Shown: one piece after another, positions 37,754 through 45,675 of the stretch
How the letters are laid out: each line of letters starts with the position of its first letter
How positions within the stretch are numbered: position 1 is the stretch's first letter
Assembly: GCF_000169175.1 (NCBI RefSeq)
Contig: NZ_AAWS01000005.1
Coordinates: 235,068-299,067, forward strand
Direction: 5' to 3'
DNA from: Microscilla marina ATCC 23134
GTDB taxonomy: Bacteria; Bacteroidota; Bacteroidia; Cytophagales; Microscillaceae
Length of the DNA: 64,000 nucleotides
The notes under the pieces: model-generated
Databases searched by the model: none
The model's input: only the letters and a program-made list of their open reading frames with translations
Told to the model about the DNA's origin: nothing
Position numbers and translations under genes: made by a program

Positions 37754-38293
37754 ATGGACGAAGATTTTCCAGAGCATCACTACATTGGATTTTTTACAGC
37801 CACTGTTTTACGGTGGAAAAACCTTTTATCTCCTGAGAAGTATAAAAACCTCATTATTAAAAGCCTTGATTTTTTGGTTACAAAAAAACGAGCAAAAATA
37901 TATGGTTTTGTTATTATGCCTAACCATATCCATATATTATGGAAAATACAACCACCCCATAAGTTAAAAGAAGTGCAAAGAGACTTTCTTAAATTTACTG
38001 CACAAAAAATATCTCAGGACTTGAAAAAATACCACCCAGAAGTATTGAGCTTTTTCAAAGTAAAAACTTCTGATAGAAAATATCAGTTTTGGCAAAAACA
38101 ATCCAGAAATGCCTTGTATGATTCTAGGGAGGTTATAGAACAAAAGTTAGATTATATACATAATAACCCTTTTCAGGGAAAGTGGATGTTAGCAAACTCA
38201 TTGGATGAGTATCTTTATAGCTCTTATAGGTTTTATGAATATGATGATGATACGTATAACTTTTTATCTCACTATATGGAGGTATTTGAATAA
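37754..38293 (+). CDS. REP-associated tyrosine transposase (RAYT, Y1/IS200-like)
   Basis: A 179-residue Y1_Tnp protein. The HUH motif is HIH (H58-I-H60 in MPNHIHILW), and the catalytic tyrosine is probably Y134 in KLDYIHNNP. Length and YIHNNPF signature match the RAYT group. These single-copy, domesticated relatives of IS200/IS605 transposases recognise REP hairpins and are thought to spread them. The gene sits within the array of hairpins at 37431-39690, the usual RAYT-REP arrangement. The gene itself has no terminal repeats of its own. Codon use is AT-rich compared with flanking housekeeping genes. Confidence 0.9.
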   Translation: MDEDFPEHHYIGFFTATVLRWKNLLSPEKYKNLIIKSLDFLVTKKRAKIYGFVIMPNHIHILWKIQPPHKLKEVQRDFLKFTAQKISQDLKKYHPEVLSFFKVKTSDRKYQFWQKQSRNALYDSREVIEQKLDYIHNNPFQGKWMLANSLDEYLYSSYRFYEYDDDTYNFLSHYMEVFE

Positions 38294-39688
38294 TATAATT
38301 AAGCCCTAAAAAAGTTAAGGTTATTTTATCTGATACGATCATTCTTCGCTCTCTTGGTCTGCTTCGCTAAAGACCAAGAGTTTGGAAGTTCAACCAACCC
38401 AAACAACCTCCTCTGTATTGGTCTTAGGCTTGCCGTGACCAATACAATGCTTATTCAAAACTCTGCGATCGTTCTTCGCTCTCTTGGTCTGCTTCGCTAA
38501 AGACCAAGAGTTTGGAAGTTCAACCAACCCAAACAACCTCCTCTGTATTGGTCTTAGGCCTGCCGTGACCAATACAATGCTTATTCAAAACTTTGCGATC
38601 GTTCTTCGCTCTCTTGGCCGACTTCGCTAAAGACCAAGAGTTTGGAAGTTCAACCAACCCAAACAACCTCCTCTGTATTGGTCTTAGGCTTGCCGTGACC
38701 AATACAATGCTTATTCAAAACTCTGCGATCGTTCTTCGCTCTCTTGGTCGGCTTCGCTAAAGACCAAGAGTTTGGAAGTTCAACCAACCCAAACAACCCC
38801 CTCTGTATTGGTCTTAGGCCTGCCGTGACCAATACAATGCTTATTCAAAACTTTGCGATCGTTCTTCGCTCTCTTGGTCTGCTTCGCTAAAGACCAAGCG
38901 CTGAGGCTTGGGGTTCTTTTCAACACGATGACTAACCAACCCAAACAACCTCCTCTGTATTGGTCTTAGGCCTGCCGTGACCAATACAATGCTTATTCAA
39001 AACTCTGCGATTGTTCTTCGCTTTCTTGGTCGGCTTCGCTAAAGACCAATAGCTGAGGTTTTGGATTCTTTTCAACACGATGACTAACCAACCCAAACAA
39101 CCTCCTCTGTATTGGTCTTAGGCCTGCCGTGACCAATACAATGCTTATTCAAAACTTTGCGATCGTTCTTCGCTCTCTTGGTCTGCTTCGCTAAAGACCA
39201 AGAGTTTGGAAGTTCAACCAACCCAAACAACCTCCTCTGTATTGGTCTTAGGCCTGCCGTGACCAATACAATGCTTATTCAAAACTTTGCGATCGTTCTT
39301 CGCTCTCTTGGTCTGCTTCGCTAAAGACCAAGTGCTGGGGGTTTGGGTTCTTTTTGATTCAATATCCGTTAGTTTTTACGGCGAAGTTCAACCAACCCAA
39401 ACAACCTCCTCTGTATTGGTCTTAGGCCTGCCGTGACCAATACAATGCTTATTCAAAACTCTGCGATTGTTCTTCGCTCTCTTGGTCTGCTTCGCTAAAG
39501 ACCAAGCGCTGGGGGTTTGGGTTCTTTTTGATTCAATATCCGTTAGTTTTTACGGCAAAGTTGGAAGTTCAACCAACCCAAATAACCACCTCCGTATTGG
39601 TCTTAGGCTTGCCGTGACCAATACAATGCTTATTCAAAACTCTGCGATTGTTCTTCGCTCTCTTGGTCGACTTTGCTAAAGACCAGGC
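38294..39688. repeat. Right arm of the RAYT-associated hairpin array (nine units)
   Basis: Hairpin A (GTATTGGTCTTAGGCNTGCC then GTGACCAATAC) starts at 38415, 38545, 38675, 38805, 38957, 39109, 39239, 39413 and 39594. Spacings are 130, 130, 130, 152, 152, 130, 174 and 181. Between copies lie AATGCTTATTCAAAAC, GCGATCGTTCTTCGC and hairpin B (CTTGGTCTGCTTCGCTAAAG then ACCAAG). The linkers differ by cassette: AGTTTGGAAGTT in 130-bp units, TTTTCAACACGATGAC in 152-bp units and TTTTTGATTCAATATCCGTT in the longest. The whole array carries no real gene. Confidence 0.9.
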
Positions 39689-40975
39689 CTAAAAAAACTC
39701 CACCATTCCCTGATGACCTTTGTCTATAGCGCGGTAAGTTTCCAATAAAACTTTGGCATTAGTAGAAGCCGGAGAAGGGTGACCAAGCATGCTAAGTAAT
39801 TGGAGGCTTGCTTCGTGAATAGCTACTTCAGGGTAGTAATGATCGCGGGCAAAATGCACATATTTGAGAATTTTCAAGCCATCGAGCCAATGAAACCAAC
39901 GCTTGAGGAAACTGCCTATAGTAGCCGTTTTTTGACGGATGTCTTGCACTTGGGTAACAAATTCTTCCCAACCAAAAAACGCCTGAATGCTTGCTGGAAA
40001 ACCCTCATGCAAAGCCTTCAGTGAAGCCTCGTTTTGCTCAAAAAGCTGCGGACTGCTCTCCAAAAAAGCTTTGAGGTCAACAAAAGTTTGTGGGGCATAA
40101 GTAAACAATATTTTCTGGGACTGGTCTATCCATTTTTGTTGGGCTTTGCCCGTTCCAAAGGGTACACGGTGCGAGGTACGTGACGAAGGGTATACTGTAG
40201 TTTGATTTATTTCATAATATTTGCCCAAAGGCGCTATTTTGTGCAAAAAATAAAAATCTTCTCCTGCCTTACGACGGTTCATTCCGCCCGAAAGGGCATA
40301 GATATGAGCGCGGACTGCCATACTAGAGCCTATAGTGTGATAGGCATAAGGAAACCCCGCCAAGCGTAAAGCAGCCACATAATAACGCAAAAACAGTTCG
40401 TATTGTACAATGCCTTCTTGCAAGGTTTCTGATACATCGGGGCGGTGCTCAAAATAGATAGATGCCGACTGAATGCCTTGGGCAAAGGCTTGCTCAAGTG
40501 CTACTAAATAGTTGGGTGCCACCCTACAGTCGGCATCGAGGCATACAATGCCCCCGTTGATGCCTATAGCCCCCAAGCGGTACAAAGCCTCGTCCATACC
40601 TATTTTGCGGGCAAGCCCTACCCCAGCCGATTTTTTTGGCAAATCGTACGCTGTTATGACGTGCACTGTAAGCCATTCTGGATGATTTGTGGCTATCCAC
40701 TCGTTGGCTAGAGCTACAGTTTGTTGGTTTTGGGCAATGCTATGTTCAGGGGCATTTACTCCCTGATTGACCACTACAATCACTTCTACCGGGGCTTGTG
40801 GTGGTTGGCAGGCAGCCAAAGACTCCAGCGTGCCTGTAAGGTCGGGTTCGTCGTAGCAAGGAATGACTACTACCAGTTGAGTTTGAGGGGCAAGCGGGGC
40901 TTGAATTTGGGGTGGTTGATAGCTGAAACGTTGTTGGTAAAAACTAATCTTTTCTCGAAAGGTTTCCGTTTTCAT
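39689..40975 (-). CDS. Family 2 glycosyltransferase
   Basis: A 428-residue GT-A fold enzyme without membrane helices. The nucleotide-sugar-binding start is QLVVVIPCYDEPDLTGTLESL (about 33-53). The metal-binding DxD-like motif appears as CLDADCRV (about 146-153). A large C-terminal helical region (about 280-428) follows. The sugar and acceptor cannot be told from the sequence. The gene runs toward the hairpin array and has no terminator of its own; its stop codon lies at 39689, at the last hairpin B copy. Confidence 0.85.
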   Translation of the reverse strand: MKTETFREKISFYQQRFSYQPPQIQAPLAPQTQLVVVIPCYDEPDLTGTLESLAACQPPQAPVEVIVVVNQGVNAPEHSIAQNQQTVALANEWIATNHPEWLTVHVITAYDLPKKSAGVGLARKIGMDEALYRLGAIGINGGIVCLDADCRVAPNYLVALEQAFAQGIQSASIYFEHRPDVSETLQEGIVQYELFLRYYVAALRLAGFPYAYHTIGSSMAVRAHIYALSGGMNRRKAGEDFYFLHKIAPLGKYYEINQTTVYPSSRTSHRVPFGTGKAQQKWIDQSQKILFTYAPQTFVDLKAFLESSPQLFEQNEASLKALHEGFPASIQAFFGWEEFVTQVQDIRQKTATIGSFLKRWFHWLDGLKILKYVHFARDHYYPEVAIHEASLQLLSMLGHPSPASTNAKVLLETYRAIDKGHQGMVEFF

Positions 40976-41191
40976 AGTATAAGATATTGCGATTTATTAT
41001 TATGCAAACCAGAATGATATAATAATTTATTTTTGTCTATTCCATAAGACAAAGGCGCAAAACTAAGTCGAATGAGCTTACCAGACAAAACAGCTTTGAT
41101 AAAGTATACCAAATTGATCAATCGCAAGCGCATACCTGAAAAATTTATGTAGGAATTAAAGACTTTTATTTTTCATATAAAGAAACAATCT

Positions 41192-41749
41192 ATGTCAAAA
41201 CAATCAGTCAAAAAAGGAGACTTGCTCATTGCAGAGCCATTTCTTGGTGATCGAAACTTCGAGAGGAGTGTAGTACTGCTCTGTGAGCACAACGACAAAG
41301 GTTCTTTTGGTTTTGTGTTGAACCAAAAAGCCAATGTAAGCCTTAAAGATGTGCTGGAAGAAGATATCCTGGAAGATGTTCCCTTATTTGTTGGCGGTCC
41401 TGTCCAACAAGACACCCTACATTTTATTCATCGTACCCCCGACTTGTTTGACAATACTGTAGAAATAGCCAAAGGCATTTTTTGGGGGGGCGACTATGAA
41501 CAACTCAAGGCATATTTGAGGGTAGGTAAATTGCAAGAGCAAGACATTCGTTTTTTTCTGGGATATTCGGGTTGGGGCGAAGAACAACTAGACCAGGAGT
41601 TGGGGCAAAACTCTTGGGTGGTGAGTGCCTCAGACGCTAAGTTTATTTTTGATACCGAGCCTGATCAGTTTTGGCGAGGTGTTTTGCGTAGAATGGGGGG
41701 CAAGTACAAGGTGATGTCGCACTATCCGACTGACCCACGTTTGAATTAG
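41192..41749 (+). CDS. YqgE/AlgH family protein
   Basis: A 185-residue protein of the UPF0301/DUF179 family. Signatures: KGDLLIAEPFLGDRNFERSV, VVLLCEHNDKGSFGFVLNQK, VPLFVGGPVQQDTLHFIHR, FFLGYSGWGEEQLDQELGQN and the C-terminal WRGVLRRMGGKYKVMSHYP. The family is widely conserved with an unclear role; AlgH was first linked to alginate regulation in Pseudomonas. It is cytoplasmic, with no signal peptide. No partner gene is evident. Confidence 0.92.
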   Translation: MSKQSVKKGDLLIAEPFLGDRNFERSVVLLCEHNDKGSFGFVLNQKANVSLKDVLEEDILEDVPLFVGGPVQQDTLHFIHRTPDLFDNTVEIAKGIFWGGDYEQLKAYLRVGKLQEQDIRFFLGYSGWGEEQLDQELGQNSWVVSASDAKFIFDTEPDQFWRGVLRRMGGKYKVMSHYPTDPRLN

Positions 41750-41926
41750 TGTAAAACGAGTTGAAAATTGATAATGGGCGCAAAACTAGTCTATAGAAGG
41801 AGTTTCTTAGGTTTTTGTTGGGTGTTATATTTGCAATTATAAGAATGAATAACACATATCCTTGCAATAAGCCAACTTTAAAAGGTACATCATCTAACAA
41901 AACTCTCGTTGACTGACTCAACAAAA

Positions 41927-42832
41927 ATGACAGCACAAGATCATTTTTTACAACTTTTGGGTTCTGCTGAAATAGCCAATGTAGAGCTTGCCCTGCAAAT
42001 AGCGTTGGGCAAGCCTGAGTTTCAACCTTTGGTGAATAATTACCTGGAGCTTTATCAATGTTTTGTGTATAAAGACCTCCATCAGTTAAAGGCTTCGCAT
42101 ATTATCAGGTTCAACCAGCGCACTTTATCAATTGTCAATCATCCCATAGGTACTATTCCCGCCGCTATAGGGCAACTAAAGCACTTAAGTCAACTTACCT
42201 TCCAGCAAAACCAGTTAGGCCACCTACCCGACGAAATGATTGAACTGAAACAGCTCAAATCATTGAGTATTTACGAAAACAATTTTCAGAACTTCCCGCT
42301 TATTATTACCCAAATGCATCAATTGACTGAGTTGATCTTTTCACACAATACATTGCCTGTATTGCCTGCTCAAATCAATCGTTTACAGAACTTAATAAAT
42401 TTGTCTTTGAATCATGTGCGCTTAGAATACTTGCCCGAAGAAATAGGACAGTTGCATAAACTAGCTTATTTGAGCTTGTTCAATAACCGTTTGCTAAAGT
42501 TGCCCAAAAGTTTGGGTCAACTGACCCAGTTACGTAGCTTAAACCTGGGGCACAACCACCTTCATGGCTTGCCCGATTCATTGGGTCACCTTCAATCACT
42601 TGTTCGACTAGACCTTGCCCACAATCAATTGACTGATTTGCCTGCAACTTTGGCTGATTTGTCTAATTTGCGAAAGCTAATTTTGCGTAACAATCAGTTT
42701 GTTCGGCTGCCGGCAGTATTGCGTAAACTTACAAATCTCAAAGAAATTTATCTGGCAAACAACCCTTTATCTCTGGCTGAGAAACATCAATTGAAAGAAT
42801 GGTTGCCTGAATGCAATATGTATAAAATGTAG
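41927..42832 (+). CDS. Leucine-rich repeat protein
   Basis: Starts at the ATG at 41927 (a TTG six codons upstream is less likely); about 301 residues. After a roughly 65-residue N-terminal helical region there are about ten LRRs of the LxxLxxLxLxxNxLxxLP type (LKHLSQLTFQQNQLGHLP, LVRLDLAHNQLTDLP, LRKLILRNNQFVRLP). They run to near the C-terminus. There is no signal peptide, so a cytoplasmic location is likely. The repeats are a protein-binding scaffold; such LRR proteins are common in Cytophagales. No enzymatic domain was seen. Confidence 0.85.
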   Translation: MTAQDHFLQLLGSAEIANVELALQIALGKPEFQPLVNNYLELYQCFVYKDLHQLKASHIIRFNQRTLSIVNHPIGTIPAAIGQLKHLSQLTFQQNQLGHLPDEMIELKQLKSLSIYENNFQNFPLIITQMHQLTELIFSHNTLPVLPAQINRLQNLINLSLNHVRLEYLPEEIGQLHKLAYLSLFNNRLLKLPKSLGQLTQLRSLNLGHNHLHGLPDSLGHLQSLVRLDLAHNQLTDLPATLADLSNLRKLILRNNQFVRLPAVLRKLTNLKEIYLANNPLSLAEKHQLKEWLPECNMYKM

Positions 42833-43010
42833 GGGTGAGAAAGAGTGAGTGTAAAGAAGAAAAAAGGGGAGGGTTATAAAAAAGAAATGCTTAACATTTG
42901 GAGGATGGTAAGCATTGATAGTAATTTGTAGAATATTTGTTGTGTTTAGGGCACAGCAGTTCTATGATACAGCTGTTGCCTATACCTAATGATTAAATAA
43001 AAGAGGGTAC

Positions 43011-43142
43011 TTATTTACCGTCTTTTTTGGTTTTAGTAGTCAACTCATTCAAGATAGCTTCTCTGTTTTTGTGAACAGCTTTAAGCTCTTTGATTGCTGA
43101 CTCTAAATCTTTCATCAATTTTTTGTTATCAGTGTTTGCCAT
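43011..43142 (-). CDS. Small helical protein of unknown function
   Basis: A 43-residue frame from ATG at 43142 (minus) to TAA at 43011: begins MANTDNKKLMKDLESAIKEL and ends KTKKDGK. The heptad-like spacing of L and I suggests one amphipathic, coiled-coil-like helix with a basic tail. It lies between two plus-strand genes and has an A/T-rich leader. Nothing recognised. Confidence 0.45.
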   Translation of the reverse strand: MANTDNKKLMKDLESAIKELKAVHKNREAILNELTTKTKKDGK

Positions 43143-43415
43143 CGTATTAATCCTTACCTCTGTGGAATAAAAAATGAAAATATTGACTTATTTTAAGCAA
43201 ATATAGTACACTAATTTGATAAATTAAAATAATGTGTTGCAAAAGTTACTATAAAAAGAACTTTTAGATCAAATTAGTAGAAAACCTGCTATAAATGCCG
43301 CTTATTTGTGCGTAAATGCCGCTTATTAAATGTGATACCCTGTTGTTTGTTTTGTGCACTCAACAGTTGAATAACTAATGAATAGTTAAAATTATTGTAT
43401 AAAGTTACACGTAAT

Positions 43416-44372
43416 ATGAACATCCAAAAGAAACTATGTAACCTTTTATTTGGCGTAGTCGTAGCCACCACATTTTGTGCCTGTCAGTCATCAAAATACG
43501 ACCAAGGTATGGTAAACCTTTTCCTGAAAGGGAATGTCAACCTGAAGAAACAGCAGTATAAGCAAGCCATTTACTATTATACCGAGGGAATTAAGCGGGA
43601 CAGTTCGTTTTCGGAGATTTATAACAACTTAGGCATCGCCTTATTCAATATGGGAAACTACTCCAGGGCGATCCATCATTATAATAAAGCCATTGCCCTC
43701 GATTCTGTACTCATGGATGCTTATTATAACCGAGCCAATGCACGTTTTGCCAGCGACGATCTTTCGGGTGCCCTTGCCGACTACAATGTGGTGGTCGCTC
43801 AATACCAAGACTCTAGTTACGTGTTTTTTCGCCGTGCTACTACCTACATGCAGTTGAAAAGGTACGATGATGCCATCAAAGATTTAGACAAAGTAATCGG
43901 GCTTGAGCCCAATAACTCAGATGCTTTGGGTAGTAGGGGGTATTTGCTGTATAAAGTAAAAAAGTATGAGGCTGCCGCCAAAGATTTGCAAAAGGCTATA
44001 GAGCTCAACAAGCGTCAAGATTTGGCTTATGCCAATTTGGGCTTGGTAAAAGCCGCACAAGGCGATACTATGGCAGCTTTTGTTCAGTTAGGCAAAGCAT
44101 TGGAAATAAATGTGGTAGAAGCATACATTTTGGGGAACCGGGCCTGGCTATACGCCGAAAGTAATCAGCTGGACAAAAGCTGGAAAGACATAGAAGAGGC
44201 GCTCAAGTATGACGACAAAAGTGGATGGGCGTATTTTGCCAGAGGAGTATATTATCTCAAAAAAGGCGCTGCACAAAAGGCTTTAGATGATTTTGCTAAA
44301 GCACGCAAACTTACCAAACACTTGACCGACCTGGAGGCTTATGAAACCAAAGCCCAAGCTTTGCTAAAATAA
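43416..44372 (+). CDS. TPR-repeat lipoprotein
   Basis: ATG at 43416 is preferred over the upstream TTG at 43395. About 318 residues: signal sequence with lipobox FCAC (Cys about 25), then roughly eight tetratricopeptide repeats (QYKQAIYYYTEGIKRDSSF, NYSRAIHHYNKAIALDSVL, RYDDAIKDLDKVIGLEPNN, KYEAAAKDLQKAIELNKRQ and others). It is probably exposed on the outer or inner membrane and mediates protein interactions. It precedes another lipoprotein gene by about 80 bp, so co-transcription with 44456-45157 is likely. Confidence 0.85.
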   Translation: MNIQKKLCNLLFGVVVATTFCACQSSKYDQGMVNLFLKGNVNLKKQQYKQAIYYYTEGIKRDSSFSEIYNNLGIALFNMGNYSRAIHHYNKAIALDSVLMDAYYNRANARFASDDLSGALADYNVVVAQYQDSSYVFFRRATTYMQLKRYDDAIKDLDKVIGLEPNNSDALGSRGYLLYKVKKYEAAAKDLQKAIELNKRQDLAYANLGLVKAAQGDTMAAFVQLGKALEINVVEAYILGNRAWLYAESNQLDKSWKDIEEALKYDDKSGWAYFARGVYYLKKGAAQKALDDFAKARKLTKHLTDLEAYETKAQALLK

Positions 44373-44455
44373 TGTGACATTGAAGTCTCATTTGTTTATA
44401 TTGTTAGAATTACCTTTAACTTTGTAAAGTAAATGTTCAATTTTATGATTTGCCG

Positions 44456-45157
44456 ATGATGAACAGCACTTTTGTTGTCAAACTATTTTTACTCATGTTG
44501 CTTGTTGGTATGATGACGGCTTGCGCCGATAAGCGTAAACACGATAAAAATCGCCCCAATGCCAGAAGAACTTCTCAATCAGACGATTTGTCGGATGGAA
44601 CACTTTTACATAACATTCCAGACTCGATGCGGGTAGGCAAAAAACAACGCATTGAAGTAAGACTTTCGCGTGGGCAAAACCGCATTACTATAGTAAAAAA
44701 TGTGCGTGGCTCGCAAAAGGTAAAAATACAGGAAATAAAGGTTGGAAGCGCCATGGGGGTAAAGCTGATTGCCAGCCCACACGACTTTGAAGTACTGAAA
44801 CATAGTTCTGAGATTCAGGCAGTAAGCCGGAGAGGGTATACCCTATGGGAGTGGGACGTAACCCCGCTTAAAGATGGCAAGCTTGACTTGCACCTGAAGG
44901 TGATTGTGCGCAAAGGTGATTATAACAAAGATTTGCCCGTATTGGACAAAAGCGTACAGGTAGTAACCACCGAAACCAAGCGCTGGGTGACGTTTTTTAA
45001 CAATAATAAGGAGTGGATTATGGGTTCGCTGGTAATTCCTTTGCTGTTGTTTATTGCCAGCCGTTTGGGCAGGCGCCGACCTAAACCAACCCCTAAAAAA
45101 ACTACTGCACGAAAAAAAACGAATACTAAAAAGAAAACCACGCCCAGAAAGCGCTGA
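44456..45157 (+). CDS. Lipoprotein with beta domain, C-terminal transmembrane helix and Lys/Arg-rich tail
   Basis: About 233 residues from ATG 44456. A signal sequence with lipobox (MMTACADK) is followed by a basic linker. A beta-rich domain (VGKKQRIEVRLSRGQNRITI, LWEWDVTPLKDGKLDLHLKV) comes next. A transmembrane helix (WIMGSLVIPLLLFIASRLG, about 185-203) follows, then a cytoplasm-type tail of K, T and R (PKKTTARKKTNTKKKTTPRK). The WEWDVTPLKDGKLDLHLKV core resembles a domain I associate with bacterial TIR, caspase-like or CHAT conflict proteins, but that is recollection and unproven. The next gene is DUF4157 protein 520 bp away, so a functional link is possible. Confidence 0.7.
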   Translation: MMNSTFVVKLFLLMLLVGMMTACADKRKHDKNRPNARRTSQSDDLSDGTLLHNIPDSMRVGKKQRIEVRLSRGQNRITIVKNVRGSQKVKIQEIKVGSAMGVKLIASPHDFEVLKHSSEIQAVSRRGYTLWEWDVTPLKDGKLDLHLKVIVRKGDYNKDLPVLDKSVQVVTTETKRWVTFFNNNKEWIMGSLVIPLLLFIASRLGRRRPKPTPKKTTARKKTNTKKKTTPRKR

Positions 45158-45223
45158 ATGAACTTTTAATCGCTTCAAGGTGTTTTAAAAACAAGCAATT
45201 ACCCAATTAAAACATTGAATATT

Positions 45224-45388
45224 ATGTGCATAGTAAAAATAGATATAAGCGAAGATACCCGCAATGCGTTTGGCGAAGGCGATGCCAATGAGACAGTGTA
45301 CGAAGCAGACACCGTGAGCAACTCCGAAGAGATAGTTGCAGAGAAAGAAGCCGTTATCAAAGAAGTCTCTATTGACTTTGGGATGTAA
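45224..45388 (+). CDS. Small acidic peptide upstream of the DUF4157 gene
   Basis: A 54-residue frame starting MCIVKIDISEDTRNAFGEGD and ending EVSIDFGM; strongly acidic (many E and D). It lies between the lipoprotein and the DUF4157 gene. No signal, no family recognised. It could be a small cytoplasmic partner, or chance. Codon use is similar to its neighbours. Confidence 0.4.
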   Translation: MCIVKIDISEDTRNAFGEGDANETVYEADTVSNSEEIVAEKEAVIKEVSIDFGM

Positions 45389-45413
45389 TTATATTTTTTG
45401 GTAAAATAAAAAG

Positions 45414-45454
45414 CAACAAAGGGTTGACAACAAACTGTTATCAGCCCTTTGTTG
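45414..45454 (-). terminator. Terminator, mainly minus-strand
   Basis: CAACAAAGGGTTGA / TCAGCCCTTTGTTG stem with one mismatch. On the minus strand a CTTTTTATTTT tail follows, so it can terminate the small minus-strand gene 45478-45591. Confidence 0.5.
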
Positions 45455-45477
45455 TATAAGCTGTTGATCATTAGCCC

Positions 45478-45591
45478 TTATTTTTGGAAAAGTGTATCCC
45501 AATAAGAAACCCTTAATTTTATTCCATCTGGCAATCCTTTTTTACCTTCTGCAATAATTAATATCACTCTATCAAGTTTCTTCTTTTTCAT
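45478..45591 (-). CDS. Small or remnant protein
   Basis: A 37-residue frame starting MKKKKLDRVILIIAEG and ending YWDTLFQK. The pattern (basic start, hydrophobic strand, then KKGLPDGIKLRV) looks like a genuine protein fragment rather than random, and it is followed by a minus-strand terminator. Not recognised. It could be a relic of a longer gene. Confidence 0.35.
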   Translation of the reverse strand: MKKKKLDRVILIIAEGKKGLPDGIKLRVSYWDTLFQK

Positions 45592-45675
45592 TGAAAAAAA
45601 AGCCGCAAGTCTTAGTTACAAAGAAGTGCTTCCCTGCTTTTGCTTCTATAACCCGTAGAAGTAATCACAACATTT

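Noticed and set aside
38390..39266. Repeated 60-residue minus-strand reading frames in the hairpin array
   Set aside because: They are copies of the repeat unit read through in one frame; identical lengths and sequences follow repeat periodicity, and there is no start context or family resemblance.
37431..39690. CRISPR array
   Set aside because: Units are long (130-182 bp), contain two hairpins, and the sequence between hairpins is itself repeated, so there are no unique spacers and no cas genes.
45224..45388. 54-residue acidic peptide as a graspetide precursor for the ATP-grasp enzyme
   Set aside because: No repeated Thr/Ser-Glu/Asp core motif, 4 kb away and on the opposite strand from the ligase.
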